Positions 16,535 to 25,746 of a DNA stretch of 64,000 nt are shown in pieces. The translations under genes and the position numbers were made by a program. The DNA is from Desulfocorpusculum sp964414345 (lineage in GTDB: Bacteria > Desulfobacterota > Desulfocorpusculales > Desulfocorpusculum), in contig CAYPWF010000001.1 in NCBI GenBank assembly GCA_964414345.1, positions 66,562-130,561 on the forward strand, in the 5' to 3' direction. Below the pieces are notes generated by a model. The model was not told where the DNA came from. It was given only the letters and a program-made list of their open reading frames with translations, and searched no databases. Each line of letters opens with the position of its first letter. The first letter of the stretch is position 1.

Positions 16535-18031
16535 ATGGCACTTCACATTTACAACTCTCTTAGCCACAGCAAAGAGCTTTTCGAACCCGTGGAGCCGGGT
16601 CATGTACGCATGTACGTATGCGGGGTGACCGTGTACGACGAGTGCCACGTGGGGCACGCCCGCTCGGCAATAGTCTTCGACGTGATTTACAGATATCTTA
16701 GGCACATGGGTTTGAAGGTAACATATGTGAGGAATTTCACTGATATAGACGACAAGATCTTAGACAGAGCCCGCAGGGACGGGCTTGCTTGGGATGAGAT
16801 CTCCAAGAAGTATATTGCCGCCTTTCGGCGGGACATGGAGTCCCTGGGAGTCCAGCCTCCCACTTTGGAGCCCCTTGCCACAGAGCACATACCCGAAATG
16901 ATCGAGATGATAAGGGCCCTTGAGGAAAAGGGGGTCGCTTACGCTGTTGATGGGAGTGTTTATTTCTCGGTTTCCAGCTTCCCGGGGTACGGGAAACTTT
17001 CCCGTAGGGATAGGGACCAGATGATGGCAGGGGCCCGGGTGGAGCCGGATGAGAGAAAGAGGGACCCATTGGATTTCGCCCTATGGAAAAGAAGCCGGCC
17101 CGGAGAGCCGGCCTGGGAAAGCCCCTGGGGGCCGGGCAGGCCGGGTTGGCATATAGAGTGCTCTTGCATGAGCCGGAAGTATTTGGGACAACCCCTGGAC
17201 ATTCATGGAGGTGGTCTGGATCTGGTTTTTCCCCATCACGAAAATGAAATAGCCCAGTCCGAGGCTTTAACCGGGAAGCCTTTGGCCAACTTCTGGATTC
17301 ATAACGGGCCCCTGACCAGGGAAAAAGTTAAGATGTCTAAATCCTTGGGAAACATCCTGAGCATTCGGGAGGCCCTGGAACGTTACCATCCAGAGGAGCT
17401 CAGGCTTTTCTTTCTCATGACTCATTACCGGAAACCCCTTGATTTCACCGATTCTGGCATGGCAGAAGCCCAGACCGCTTTGGATCGTCTTTACAGGACT
17501 TTGGAGCGGATTGAAAAGCTGGGGGGTGTCCAAGAGACAAAGGAGCGCTTGGCTGATCAAGAAGCCCCTGCGGTTGACGTGGAGCTGCCTTCTCCCCTGA
17601 AGTTTTTCAGGGAAAGGTTTCAGGAGGCCATGGAAGACGATTTCAACACCCCCAGAGCTTTGGCAGGGCTCTTTGAACTTAACAGAAGCCTGAACCAATG
17701 GCTGGATGACCCATCCTTCCAAAACGGACCAAGGGTTGCAGGCTTGCTTTGTGCTGCTAGAGCCTGCTATCAGCTGGCCAGTGACTGCCTGGGAATTCTC
17801 TGTTCCAGCCCGGCGGAGTTCCAGGCCCAAAAAGAGGATCTTCTGCTTGGTCGCCTGGGTCTAAGTAGAGACCGGATAGAATCGCTTTTGCACAAGAGAT
17901 TCCAGGCGCGAATGGAGCGGAATTTTGCCGAGGCAGATAGAATCCGGGAGGAGCTTGCGCAGAGGGGGATTCAGCTCTTGGATTCTCCTCAGGGTACGAC
18001 TTGGAAGATAAAGCCCGGAGCTTTTTGCTGA
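16535..18031 (+). CDS. cysS: Cysteinyl-tRNA synthetase (canonical)
   Basis: A 498-residue class I synthetase charging tRNA-Cys. All signatures are intact: zinc ligand C29 in MYVCGVTVYD, HIGH motif HVGH at 38-41, GWHIECSCMS and FPHHENEIAQS for the remaining zinc ligands, IHGGGLDL, and KMSKS at 266-270. The C-terminal helical domain ends with the conserved EADRIREEL...DSPQGTTW block. This shows what the fused copy at 819-3122 has lost. The ATG at 16535 is preferred over the TTG three bases earlier. The next gene begins 20 bases after the stop. Confidence 0.97.
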   Translation: MALHIYNSLSHSKELFEPVEPGHVRMYVCGVTVYDECHVGHARSAIVFDVIYRYLRHMGLKVTYVRNFTDIDDKILDRARRDGLAWDEISKKYIAAFRRDMESLGVQPPTLEPLATEHIPEMIEMIRALEEKGVAYAVDGSVYFSVSSFPGYGKLSRRDRDQMMAGARVEPDERKRDPLDFALWKRSRPGEPAWESPWGPGRPGWHIECSCMSRKYLGQPLDIHGGGLDLVFPHHENEIAQSEALTGKPLANFWIHNGPLTREKVKMSKSLGNILSIREALERYHPEELRLFFLMTHYRKPLDFTDSGMAEAQTALDRLYRTLERIEKLGGVQETKERLADQEAPAVDVELPSPLKFFRERFQEAMEDDFNTPRALAGLFELNRSLNQWLDDPSFQNGPRVAGLLCAARACYQLASDCLGILCSSPAEFQAQKEDLLLGRLGLSRDRIESLLHKRFQARMERNFAEADRIREELAQRGIQLLDSPQGTTWKIKPGAFC

Positions 18032-18051
18032 GCCGAATCAGAACTGCAATC

Positions 18052-19533
18052 ATGAGAATTCCTGACATCTTGGGGCTCTTGATGAGCGTTATGATGTTGG
18101 CGGCTCAAGCCGCAGGGGAGGTGCGGGCAATGCAACCAGTCCGGGAGCCTGCGGTGGCAGGTCAGTTTTATCCTGATCAAGCTGAGTTGCTCAAGAGAAA
18201 CATCCTGAGTTTCCTGGAAGCAGCCCCATCTGGCTCGGGCAAGACCCCTCCCATGGCCATCCTGGCCCCCCATGCCGGGTATATGTATTCCGGGGCTGTA
18301 GCCGGCTGGAGCTATGCCCAGGTCAGAGGGCAAAGCCTGGACACAGTGGTGGTCTTGTCTCCAAGCCACAGGGTGAGGTTTCCAGGCGTGTCGGTTTGGC
18401 CGAGGGGAAGTTATCGAACCCCATTGGGTGCGGTAAGTGTGGATGAAGAAAGATGCACTCTTCTCATGAAAACCAGTTCCATGATCCGGGACCTGCCGGA
18501 AGCACATGGCCGAGAGCATGCCTTGGAGGTGCAGATTCCCTTTTTGCAGGAGAGTCTCCCAGAAGGTTGGAAGCTGATTCCATTGGTCATGGGGAGCCAG
18601 GATCTGGACACTGCCCGGGAATTGGCCGGGGCCTTGGAGAAGGTCTTGGCCGGAGCCAGGTTCCTGGTGGTAGCCTCCTCCGATCTGTCCCATTTCCATC
18701 CTGCCGAGGCTGCAGAAAAAATGGATCAAAGGGTTTTGCAATACCTGGAAAAGGTGGATCCTGAGGGCCTCTGGGAGGAAATTTCGGGAGGCAGGCTGGA
18801 GGCCTGTGGAATAGGGCCCATTTTGACCGCCCTTTGCATGGTGAGAAGCGCCGGGGTGAGTCGTGGGGAAGTGCTTGGCTACTCTCATTCCGGGCATGTT
18901 TCTGGAGATCGTTCCAGGGTCGTGGGTTACGGGGCTGTGTGTTGGAGGAGGGAAATGGAGCAACACAAGGAGCAATCCCCCAAGGTGGGAGTGGATCTGG
19001 GACTCAACCCAGAGGAAAAGAGACTCCTCAAGGAAATAGCCCGGCAAAGCATAGCCTCGGCTCTCAAGGGGAAACCAGCCCCTGAAGCACTGGATGTTCC
19101 TCCCAAGTTGAAGGAGCATAGGGGAGCTTTCGTGACTCTGGAGAAAAACAAGAGGTTGAGGGGCTGTATAGGGTTCATTCAAGCCTCCAAACCTCTTCAT
19201 GTGACAGTGCGAGAGATGGCTAGGGCGGCTGCATTTGAAGATCCTCGCTTCCCTCCCCTGAGCCAGGAAGAGTGGCCCAAGGTGGACATTGAGATATCGG
19301 TTCTAACCCCCATGCAGCGGGTTACGGACATCTCCCAGTTGAAAGTAGGCCTCCACGGCCTTTACATGGTGCGAGGAGCCAGAAGAGGGCTCCTTTTGCC
19401 CCAGGTGGCAACTGAGAACGGCTGGGACCTGGAAACCTTCTTGTCCCAGACCTGTATAAAAGCTGGCTTGCCCCCGGATGCCTGGAAAGATCCTCAGACG
19501 GAAATCTACGCTTTTTCGGCCGATGTATTCTGA
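18052..19533 (+). CDS. AmmeMemoRadiSam system B-A fusion (Memo + AMMECR1), exported
   Basis: A 493-residue fusion of the two protein families that co-occur with a radical SAM protein in the uncharacterised AmmeMemoRadiSam system. The first 26 residues look like a signal peptide. Residues 30-300 are a Memo domain with the expected metal ligands: H74 in LAPHAGY, H106 in SPSH, C252 in ACGIGPI, plus GREHALEVQIPF and ASSDLSHFHP. Residues about 315-493 are AMMECR1, with the hallmark LRGCIG at 369-374. No matching radical SAM partner is in this window. The start is uncertain: ATG 18052 lies 20 bases after cysS, and an earlier in-frame ATG (18001) overlaps cysS. Confidence 0.9.
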   Translation: MRIPDILGLLMSVMMLAAQAAGEVRAMQPVREPAVAGQFYPDQAELLKRNILSFLEAAPSGSGKTPPMAILAPHAGYMYSGAVAGWSYAQVRGQSLDTVVVLSPSHRVRFPGVSVWPRGSYRTPLGAVSVDEERCTLLMKTSSMIRDLPEAHGREHALEVQIPFLQESLPEGWKLIPLVMGSQDLDTARELAGALEKVLAGARFLVVASSDLSHFHPAEAAEKMDQRVLQYLEKVDPEGLWEEISGGRLEACGIGPILTALCMVRSAGVSRGEVLGYSHSGHVSGDRSRVVGYGAVCWRREMEQHKEQSPKVGVDLGLNPEEKRLLKEIARQSIASALKGKPAPEALDVPPKLKEHRGAFVTLEKNKRLRGCIGFIQASKPLHVTVREMARAAAFEDPRFPPLSQEEWPKVDIEISVLTPMQRVTDISQLKVGLHGLYMVRGARRGLLLPQVATENGWDLETFLSQTCIKAGLPPDAWKDPQTEIYAFSADVF

Positions 19534-20533
19534 GACCCGCCAAACCCTAACCAGGAGGCTCTTTATGAGACTCCTTGGGGTCTGGAGCGGACTCGGCATA
19601 TTGGCTGCTGGGAAGCCTTCCTGGGCAGGGCAGCCTCCCCCACCCAGCATCAGGGGCAAGGTGTGCCTTGTGCGGGAGCCTGGGCTGACTGCAAGAGAAA
19701 AGCCAGCAAAGCCGCTCCTTATCCGATCCTGGGTGAGAAGAAGCCTGCAAGAGCTTACAGGGCAGCGGGAGGGAAATGTTTGGAAACTCTTTTTCAGCCC
19801 TCAGGACCGCATAGCCATCAAAGTTAACGGGGTTGGAGGCCCTGCAATAGCTACACGCCCCGACTTGGCGATGGCCTTGGCCGAGGAGCTGATGGATGCC
19901 GGGGTGCCAGGCCATCATATCCTTGTCTTTGACCGCACAAGCCGTGAGCTGAGCTTGGCGGGCTACCAGCTCAAAGAAGAGGGAGAGGGACCCCTTTGTT
20001 TTGGAACGGACCGATCGGGATACGAGCCGCTGCCCAAGGTGCACGGCACCATAGGATCCTGTTTTAGCCGGCTGTTGACCCATTGGGCCACAGCCCTCAT
20101 CAATGTGCCGGTCCTCAAAGACCACGACTTGGCAGGGGTTAGCCTTTCCATGAAAAACCTCTTCGGAGTCATCCATAACCCCAACAAGTACCATGACCAG
20201 GCATGTGCACCTTATCTGGTGGATCTCTTGGAGCATCCTGAGGTGCGAACAAAACTGAGGTTGATAATTTGCGATGCCACCAGGGCTCAATGTCACGGTG
20301 GGCCAGCCTATTCCGCCCGTTGGGTGTGGCCCTTTGGCGGGCTCCTTGTGTCTTCTGACCCGGTGGCTCTAGACAGGATAGGCGAATCCATAATTTCGGC
20401 CAGACGGAGGGAGTTGGGGCTGCCTTCTCTTGAGGAAGAAAACAGGCCCCCAAGCCACATTTCCATGGCCGGGCAAAGGGGACTGGGAGAGGATCGGATG
20501 GGAGCCATAGAACTTATAGAACTGGGGGGTTAA
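19523..20533 (+). CDS. DUF362 family protein with likely Tat signal
   Basis: A DUF362 protein of about 336 residues. The core carries RIAIKVNGVGGPAIATRPDLAMAL, ALINVPVLKDHDLAGVSLSMKNLFGVIHNPNKYH, then SDPVALDRIG, all typical of the family, whose biochemical role is unknown. From the ATG at 19523 the N-terminus reads TRRLFMRLLG followed by a hydrophobic stretch, a good twin-arginine signal. The two AGG arginine codons also look like a ribosome site for an ATG at 19565, so that shorter start is a real alternative. It overlaps the Memo-AMMECR1 stop by 11 bases, implying coupling. No 4Fe-4S cysteine motif is visible. Confidence 0.85.
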   Translation: MYSETRQTLTRRLFMRLLGVWSGLGILAAGKPSWAGQPPPPSIRGKVCLVREPGLTAREKPAKPLLIRSWVRRSLQELTGQREGNVWKLFFSPQDRIAIKVNGVGGPAIATRPDLAMALAEELMDAGVPGHHILVFDRTSRELSLAGYQLKEEGEGPLCFGTDRSGYEPLPKVHGTIGSCFSRLLTHWATALINVPVLKDHDLAGVSLSMKNLFGVIHNPNKYHDQACAPYLVDLLEHPEVRTKLRLIICDATRAQCHGGPAYSARWVWPFGGLLVSSDPVALDRIGESIISARRRELGLPSLEEENRPPSHISMAGQRGLGEDRMGAIELIELGG

Positions 20534-20608
20534 GGCCGCATTCGGTCAATGGCGGATCTGGTTATGCCAGGGGGCTTTTCAGAAAGCTCCAAGCAGGGGG
20601 TGAGATTC

Positions 20609-20827
20609 ATGGGAATGGACAGAACGGTCCTTGCTGAAATGCAAAAGAAGCTCCAAAGGGAATTGGCTGAAAGGGAAAGGAAGACTCTGGAATACTGGCG
20701 TGCGGAGATGGAGAAAGTCTACAAGAGGCGTCATGAGAACATGGCCTCACTGCAATTGGAGCTTAAGAACCTAATGGATAGGATGGACAACAGGATGCGG
20801 ATTCTACGCAAAGAGGCCGAAATTTGA
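20609..20827 (+). CDS. Small coiled-coil protein, unknown
   Basis: A 72-residue, highly charged helical protein (MDRTVLAEMQKKLQRELAERE..., then MASLQLELKNLMDRMDNRMRIL) with heptad-like spacing and no cysteine or membrane segment. The start at 20609 has GGGGGTGAG upstream; an ATG 60 bases earlier is less likely. It is followed 72 bases later by another small gene on the same strand. Not recognised. Confidence 0.55.
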   Translation: MGMDRTVLAEMQKKLQRELAERERKTLEYWRAEMEKVYKRRHENMASLQLELKNLMDRMDNRMRILRKEAEI

Positions 20828-20899
20828 GGAGCATTCTAAGAACAGCCCATGGCGCTGCATCCAGGAGTTGAAGGCTTAAAAGAGCAGGGAGAGAGTGCG

Positions 20900-21217
20900 A
20901 TGAAAATCAAGGTATACGAAGACCAGATGACCAAGGCCATCAAACGGCTGGTGGGGATAGAGGTGATCATAGACACGGTGGAGGAAGCCAGGAAGGGACT
21001 GGCCTTGATCCTGGAGCGTACCGAGACTGCCAAACGGCAGGATTACAAAGGCCTCAAGGATATCAAGATAACCCAGAAGGTGGAGCACCCCACAACCGCG
21101 GTGGAGCACAAGCTGACCTATATCTTGGAGTTCATCCTGGAGGACGACTCCTATCTTCCCATGGAGATCGCGCTGATCCAGGAACTACAGAGAATTTTCC
21201 AGCAGCAAAGCCTCTGA
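20900..21217 (+). CDS. Conserved-looking hypothetical protein, 105 residues
   Basis: A soluble alpha/beta protein beginning MKIKVYEDQMTKAIKRLVGIEVIIDTVEEARKGLALI, with many lysine, glutamate and isoleucine residues and no motif I recognise. AGGGAGAG lies 6 bases before ATG 20900, which fits well; a start 51 bases earlier does not. It ends just before repeat copy B. No function can be assigned. Confidence 0.6.
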   Translation: MKIKVYEDQMTKAIKRLVGIEVIIDTVEEARKGLALILERTETAKRQDYKGLKDIKITQKVEHPTTAVEHKLTYILEFILEDDSYLPMEIALIQELQRIFQQQSL

Positions 21218-21268
21218 GGGGAAGGCTCAGAAGCAAAAACAAACCCCCCAAAAGGGCTTCTACCCTTT

Positions 21269-21478
21269 TAGCCCGCGTTATTCACAATCAGTGGATAATC
21301 CTGGCTATCTAAATGACATATTTGGACAAATCGCTCCATACCCAAGAACATCCTGATTTTCGGTTTGGGATTCGGTTTTGCCCTGGGTCGGGGTAGAGCA
21401 AAACTTGAGCAGGGGCTTGGGAGGGGGGAGCTTAGCCCCTAAAGTTAGAGGCTTTGAAGAATATTTTGTCCAGAGCTA
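21269..21478 (+). repeat. Palindrome-headed intergenic element, copy B
   Basis: Head TAGCCCGCGTTATTCAC...GTGGATAATCCTGGCTATCT with an imperfect inverted repeat, followed by the shared body (AAATGACATATTTGGAC, a CATACCCAAGAACA segment, then a GGGGCTTGGGAGG...AGCCCC hairpin and CTTTGAAGAAT). It fills the gap between the hypothetical gene and iorB. No reading frame. Confidence 0.75.
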
Positions 21479-21502
21479 TTTGAGGCTTGAGAGCCCTTGA
21501 GC

Positions 21503-22126
21503 TCAGTTTTCTTGATATTCCCTTACCGCTAGTTTCCCTTTTTGAAATGCCGCCAGGTTTTCCTCCATACGGTGGGCGGACATGAGTCTTTGGGCCACTG
21601 AGCGAAAAGCCTCCTGGTCCATAGGCAGGAGATCCAAGGCCGACAAAGCACCCAGCATGACTATGTTGGAATACAGCGGGTCTCCCATTTCCAGGGCTAT
21701 TTCAGTGGCATTCAAAATCCAAACCCTGGAGCTCAGCTTCTTGAGCTTCTTCAGGACGTCCTGCAACTGTGGGTAGCGGCTCTCGCCTGCTATGACATCA
21801 ATGGGATGAATTGGGCGAAGGTTCACCAGGGCCATTGTACCGGGGTTTCCATAGGGGGCCAGGACCCTTAAGACCTCGGTGGGCTCCAAGCCTATCACAA
21901 GGTCTGCCTGTCCTTCTGGAATCAGAGGGGAGAACTGATCCCTTGTGGAGACCCTCAAGTGGCTCATCACAGAACCGCCTCTTTGGGATGCCCCGTAGGT
22001 CTCCCCTATGGTCACCAGATATCCCTTGTCCACCAACATTTGGCCCAGGATTTGGGAGGCCAGGACATTGCCCTGACCACCCACACCTGTGATCACCAGG
22101 TTCCAAGGATCCTTCTCCAGAAGCAT
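21503..22126 (-). CDS. iorB: Indolepyruvate ferredoxin oxidoreductase, beta subunit
   Basis: A 207-residue gamma-type subunit of 2-oxoacid:ferredoxin oxidoreductases. It begins with WNLVITGVGGQGNVLASQILGQML and contains YGASQRGGSVMSHLRVS and QADLVIGLEPTEVLR, typical of IorB. With IorA it oxidatively decarboxylates arylpyruvates to acyl-CoA, reducing ferredoxin. ATG 22126 is chosen because AAGGAGG lies about 10 bases upstream and the iorA stop ends 2 bases before it; a longer frame has no conserved sequence. Confidence 0.93.
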   Translation of the reverse strand: MLLEKDPWNLVITGVGGQGNVLASQILGQMLVDKGYLVTIGETYGASQRGGSVMSHLRVSTRDQFSPLIPEGQADLVIGLEPTEVLRVLAPYGNPGTMALVNLRPIHPIDVIAGESRYPQLQDVLKKLKKLSSRVWILNATEIALEMGDPLYSNIVMLGALSALDLLPMDQEAFRSVAQRLMSAHRMEENLAAFQKGKLAVREYQEN

Positions 22127-22128
22127 TC

Positions 22129-24039
22129 TCAACTTGCCTCCTTCAGGATTGCCGAGGCCGGGCAGATACTTGCGCAAACCCCGCATCCGGTGCAAATGGC
22201 TTCATCCACCCTTGCCTTTCCGGATGATCCATCCCAAACCAACCCAGGGCATCTAAAGACCCTCGTACAGAGGCGGTTGCAGCCGCATCTAAGGCCCAGG
22301 CAACGATCCTGGTCCACCCATACCTTAAAGAGTCTGCCCTGACGCTTTCCTCTCACCAGCGCGCACTCTTGCCTGAGCACCAGCACCCTCACCCCTTTCT
22401 TCTCCTGAAGCAACCCACTTAGAATCTCCACCGTCTGATCCAGTTCAAAGGGATCCACCGTGTGCACCTCGGCCCCAAGGGCTTTGCAAAGCCCCTCTAT
22501 GTCGATGGGATTAACGGTTCCCCCCATGGCTGTTTTGCCGGTGCCTGGGTGGGGCTGGAACCCTGTCATGGCAGTGGCGCTGTTGTCCAATATGAGCATC
22601 AGGAAATCCGCCCCATTGTACCTGGCGTTGACCAGTGCTGGTATGGCCGCATGATAGAATGTGGAATCCCCGCAAACAGCCAAGACCGGCTGATCCAGGC
22701 CGAACCTTCCCAACTGGCCGAACCCGTTGGCCAAACCTGCTCCGGATCCCATGGCATGGAGGGTCTTCATCTGGAAAAACCCGGCCGGCCCCATGCCCAG
22801 GGAGTAACAACCTATGTCCCCCAGCACAAAACCGTCGCGACCGTCCAGGGCAAGGGCTTTCTTGACAGCCCAATAGGTGGCCCTGTGGGGGCAGCCTGCG
22901 CAGAAACCCAGGGTGCGTGCTGGTGCTGCTTGTGAGGCTGCCTCCAGAGCTTCCTGGATGTAGGAGGTGGGTCTGGGCTCATAGCTCACCTGAAGCTCTT
23001 CTTTTAGGAGCTTTATGAGATGGTCAGGGGTCAGCTCGCCTATGTCTGGAAGAGTTCCGCTGCCCTTGCCCAGAAAGAGTTTAGGGCCTATCTCCTGCTG
23101 CATCTGGGCTGCAAAAGCTTTCACATTGGCCTCTAGAAAAGGATCCACCTCCTCCACGAACAACACCTTCTGGGACTTGGCCAATTGCTCCTTCAAGAAT
23201 CCCTCAGGGAGAGGCCATGTGGTTCCCAACTTGGCTATGCCTACACGATCTTCCAGACCCAGATTGGAGACCGCTTCCAAGGCGTACATCCATCCGGCTC
23301 CACTTGTGAGGATAAGAAGTTGCGGCCTTTGGGGGCCTCGGTACAGGTTGAAGCTGCTTGCCTCGAACCTTTCCTTGCATTTTTGCAGTTTCTCGTGAAG
23401 CAGCTTATGAGTCCAGATAACAGGCACAGGCAAAATGGGTTTGGAGGTGTCAAAGCGGGCCAGCCTTTTTTCTCTTGGCAGCTCTCCCAGCTCCACGTTT
23501 CCCCTGGCGTGGGAGACCCTGGTTACGCTTCTTATGAGGCAAGGCAATCCCAACTCTTCGGAAAGTTCAAAGGCCCAGCGGGTCATCTCCTTGGCCTCTT
23601 GAAAGCCCGAAGGCTCCAGCAAAGGCAGATCCGCCAGCCTGGCAAAGGCCCTGGAATCCTCCTCGTTACTGGAAGACAAAGCAGAGGGGTCGTCGCATAC
23701 AACCACCACCAAGCCCCCTTTGGTGCCGGTCAGGTTAAGGTTAAGCAAAAAATCTGAGGCCACGTTGAGTCCATTTTGTTTCATGGCCGCAAGCCCCCTC
23801 AAGCCGGCAAGGGATGCTGCTGCCGCAACCTCCAAGGCCACCTTCTCGTTGACGGACCATTCCACATAAATGTTCAACTCATCCGCCACCTGAGAAAGGG
23901 AACCTATTATCTCGGAGGAGGGGTTCCCCGGATAGGCGGCGCAAACCTGAACCCCTGCCTCAAGAGCCCCTCTTGCAATGGCCTCATTGCCCATAAGAAG
24001 GAGTTTGCGGCCGGGGGCGTCGGTTTTAATAAGGCTCAT
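22129..24039 (-). CDS. iorA: Indolepyruvate ferredoxin oxidoreductase, alpha subunit
   Basis: A 636-residue IorA, the thiamine diphosphate-binding catalytic subunit. The N-terminal pyrimidine-binding half has GNEAIARGALEAGV and AAYPGNPSSEI. The C-terminal half carries the ThDP motif GDSTFYHAAIPALVNARYNGADFLMLILDN. The last 70 residues form a ferredoxin-like domain with cysteines in CLGLRCGCNRLC and CTGCGVCASICPAS, likely two clusters. Typical length. It overlaps the FrhB-like gene by 4 bases and iorB follows at once. Confidence 0.96.
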   Translation of the reverse strand: MSLIKTDAPGRKLLLMGNEAIARGALEAGVQVCAAYPGNPSSEIIGSLSQVADELNIYVEWSVNEKVALEVAAAASLAGLRGLAAMKQNGLNVASDFLLNLNLTGTKGGLVVVVCDDPSALSSSNEEDSRAFARLADLPLLEPSGFQEAKEMTRWAFELSEELGLPCLIRSVTRVSHARGNVELGELPREKRLARFDTSKPILPVPVIWTHKLLHEKLQKCKERFEASSFNLYRGPQRPQLLILTSGAGWMYALEAVSNLGLEDRVGIAKLGTTWPLPEGFLKEQLAKSQKVLFVEEVDPFLEANVKAFAAQMQQEIGPKLFLGKGSGTLPDIGELTPDHLIKLLKEELQVSYEPRPTSYIQEALEAASQAAPARTLGFCAGCPHRATYWAVKKALALDGRDGFVLGDIGCYSLGMGPAGFFQMKTLHAMGSGAGLANGFGQLGRFGLDQPVLAVCGDSTFYHAAIPALVNARYNGADFLMLILDNSATAMTGFQPHPGTGKTAMGGTVNPIDIEGLCKALGAEVHTVDPFELDQTVEILSGLLQEKKGVRVLVLRQECALVRGKRQGRLFKVWVDQDRCLGLRCGCNRLCTRVFRCPGLVWDGSSGKARVDEAICTGCGVCASICPASAILKEAS

Positions 24040-25163
24040 TGCTGTCCCCCTTCAGTCCCAAGCCTGACTCTCTCAAGCCACCTGGAGTCAGCAAGAAGAT
24101 AGCTGCACTGCTTGTCTTCCATATTTTTTAAAGCCTCCAGAGCCCTTCTCTTTTTCAACATGGAGGCCTGGACCAGATGTTCCGCATGTGCCGGCGGGAG
24201 AGGCTTCACCTCTAGAAGCCGCTTGGCAAGGGCTTTTCCCAGTAAAGACTCACCGGCCTGTGTCCTTAGAATCAAGGTGTTCCAGCCCGGCTCTCCTTCA
24301 ACTGTTCCCACAGAGAGGTCCGCCAACTCAGATGTCATATCCGCACACAAAGCACAGGCCGGCTGAATAAAAGGGCGGATCTCATCCACTGAAATCTCCA
24401 TTGTGTCGCTTGATGTCCTGATCCTAAGGATCCTCTCAGGAGGAGGAGTGATGTCCATGCCTTCCACGACCTGCGAGGGGAGCTTCTGCTTCAAGAATGC
24501 AATAAAGGGTGCATAGCTTAGGGCCCAGGTGCAAAAAAGGCCGATGCTCAAAACCACCCTTCTTGCAGCAGGGGTGTCTTGGAGCAGGTCGCACGATTTC
24601 ATCTTTTCCAGGGCCGAGATTTGACATGGAACCCCCACCACCGCTATGCGTTCCTGTCCATTCCATGGTCCCTTGTTCAAGGCGGCCAAACTGGGAGATG
24701 CCACATAACTGGAACCTGCGCAATCCAAGACCTGTTCCCTTGATGTGACTATCCTTCCGGATGGAAGCAGATCCTTGCCTCTTTGGGTGAGCACCGCTGC
24801 ATCAATGAGGCCCTCCTCCAGGGCCGACACCACAAGGGAGGAGACAACCCCCCCTGTCTGGGCCCTTTGCAAGAGCTCTGGATCCAAACTTCTTGCCATG
24901 AGGATCCTGTTTTGGAACCCCAGTTCCACCGGGATTTCTTCTGAATTGAAACGATTTCGATTGAGGGCTGTCAGGTCAAGAGCTGTCCTGGGGCAATGGG
25001 CATAGCAACGCCCTTCCGCCAAGTCGCAGTCGTGCAGCTTTACTATGCGTCCCTTGAAAGCCTCCAGGTAAGGACACATCCCGGCGCAGGCCCCGCACAT
25101 GGTGCAAAGACCCGGGCTCATAACCAGGCTTTCCAACCCCCTCAGTCCCCTGTTCTGATCCAT
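24036..25163 (-). CDS. FrhB/FdhB-type iron-sulfur flavoprotein (F420 hydrogenase beta family)
   Basis: A 375-residue member of the coenzyme F420 hydrogenase/dehydrogenase beta-subunit family. The N-terminus has CTMCGACAGMCPYL and CYAHCP, which can bind iron-sulfur clusters. The middle has the family pattern TGGVVSSLVVSALEEGLIDAAV, GVPCQISAL and CALCADMTSELADLSVG. Family members carry FAD and move electrons between F420, NAD(P)H or ferredoxin and partner enzymes. As first gene before iorAB with a 4-base overlap, it probably passes electrons to or from Ior-reduced ferredoxin. Which carrier it uses cannot be read from sequence. Confidence 0.88.
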   Translation of the reverse strand: MDQNRGLRGLESLVMSPGLCTMCGACAGMCPYLEAFKGRIVKLHDCDLAEGRCYAHCPRTALDLTALNRNRFNSEEIPVELGFQNRILMARSLDPELLQRAQTGGVVSSLVVSALEEGLIDAAVLTQRGKDLLPSGRIVTSREQVLDCAGSSYVASPSLAALNKGPWNGQERIAVVGVPCQISALEKMKSCDLLQDTPAARRVVLSIGLFCTWALSYAPFIAFLKQKLPSQVVEGMDITPPPERILRIRTSSDTMEISVDEIRPFIQPACALCADMTSELADLSVGTVEGEPGWNTLILRTQAGESLLGKALAKRLLEVKPLPPAHAEHLVQASMLKKRRALEALKNMEDKQCSYLLADSRWLERVRLGTEGGQQ

Positions 25164-25260
25164 GCACTCCCCCTACCATAAACCCGCATTACTGACAAGA
25201 ATCCCCCCTTGAAGGATGAGCCTTCTCATGTCCCTGAGACTCTCTGAAAAGCCCCCGGGT

Positions 25261-25725
25261 CTATTCCCACCCGTACACGTACTTGTCTTTGGGATTCCTT
25301 ATCACAAACACAGGGCAGGGAGCATGGCGGATCACCTTTTCTGCCACGCTTCCCAGCATGACGTGGGCCAGGCCCGTGCGTCCGTGGGTGGCGATGACCA
25401 CCACATCCACACCCAGCTCTTTGGCTTTTTCCACTATGAGATAAGTGGGGTTGCCAATTTCCAGGATGAATTCCACAGGAATCCTGTCCTTGACGCTCTT
25501 GGGAATCACATTTTCAAGATCTTCTTTGGCCTGAGCTATCATTTTCTGCTGAAAGGCCTCAAAGTCTGCTATATAACCCCTAAGAGATGGATGAACCGGC
25601 TCCATTACGTGGAGCACGTAAAGCTTGGTCTTGTACTCCTCTGCCATGGAGGCACCGAATTTGGCCGCAAGAAGAGATTCCTTGGAGAAATCCACCGGAA
25701 CAAGTACACCCTGAATGCTGATCAT
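25261..25725 (-). CDS. Universal stress protein (UspA family, ATP-binding type)
   Basis: A 154-residue single Usp domain. It opens with VLVPVDFSKESLLAAKFGASMA and ends with the ATP-binding pattern THGRTGLAHVMLGSVAEKVIRHAPCPVFVI (GxxGx9GS), so it should bind ATP. It follows the unrecognised gene at 25747-26565 by 21 bases, probably in one transcript. The role is general stress or energy adaptation. Confidence 0.93.
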   Translation of the reverse strand: MISIQGVLVPVDFSKESLLAAKFGASMAEEYKTKLYVLHVMEPVHPSLRGYIADFEAFQQKMIAQAKEDLENVIPKSVKDRIPVEFILEIGNPTYLIVEKAKELGVDVVVIATHGRTGLAHVMLGSVAEKVIRHAPCPVFVIRNPKDKYVYGWE

Positions 25726-25746
25726 GTCGCACCTCCTCCCCTGGGA

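Noticed and set aside
19523..19570. AGGAGG as the ribosome site for an ATG at 19565
   Set aside because: The same AGG AGG codons encode the twin arginines of a good Tat motif in the longer frame, so the longer start is preferred, though not proven.
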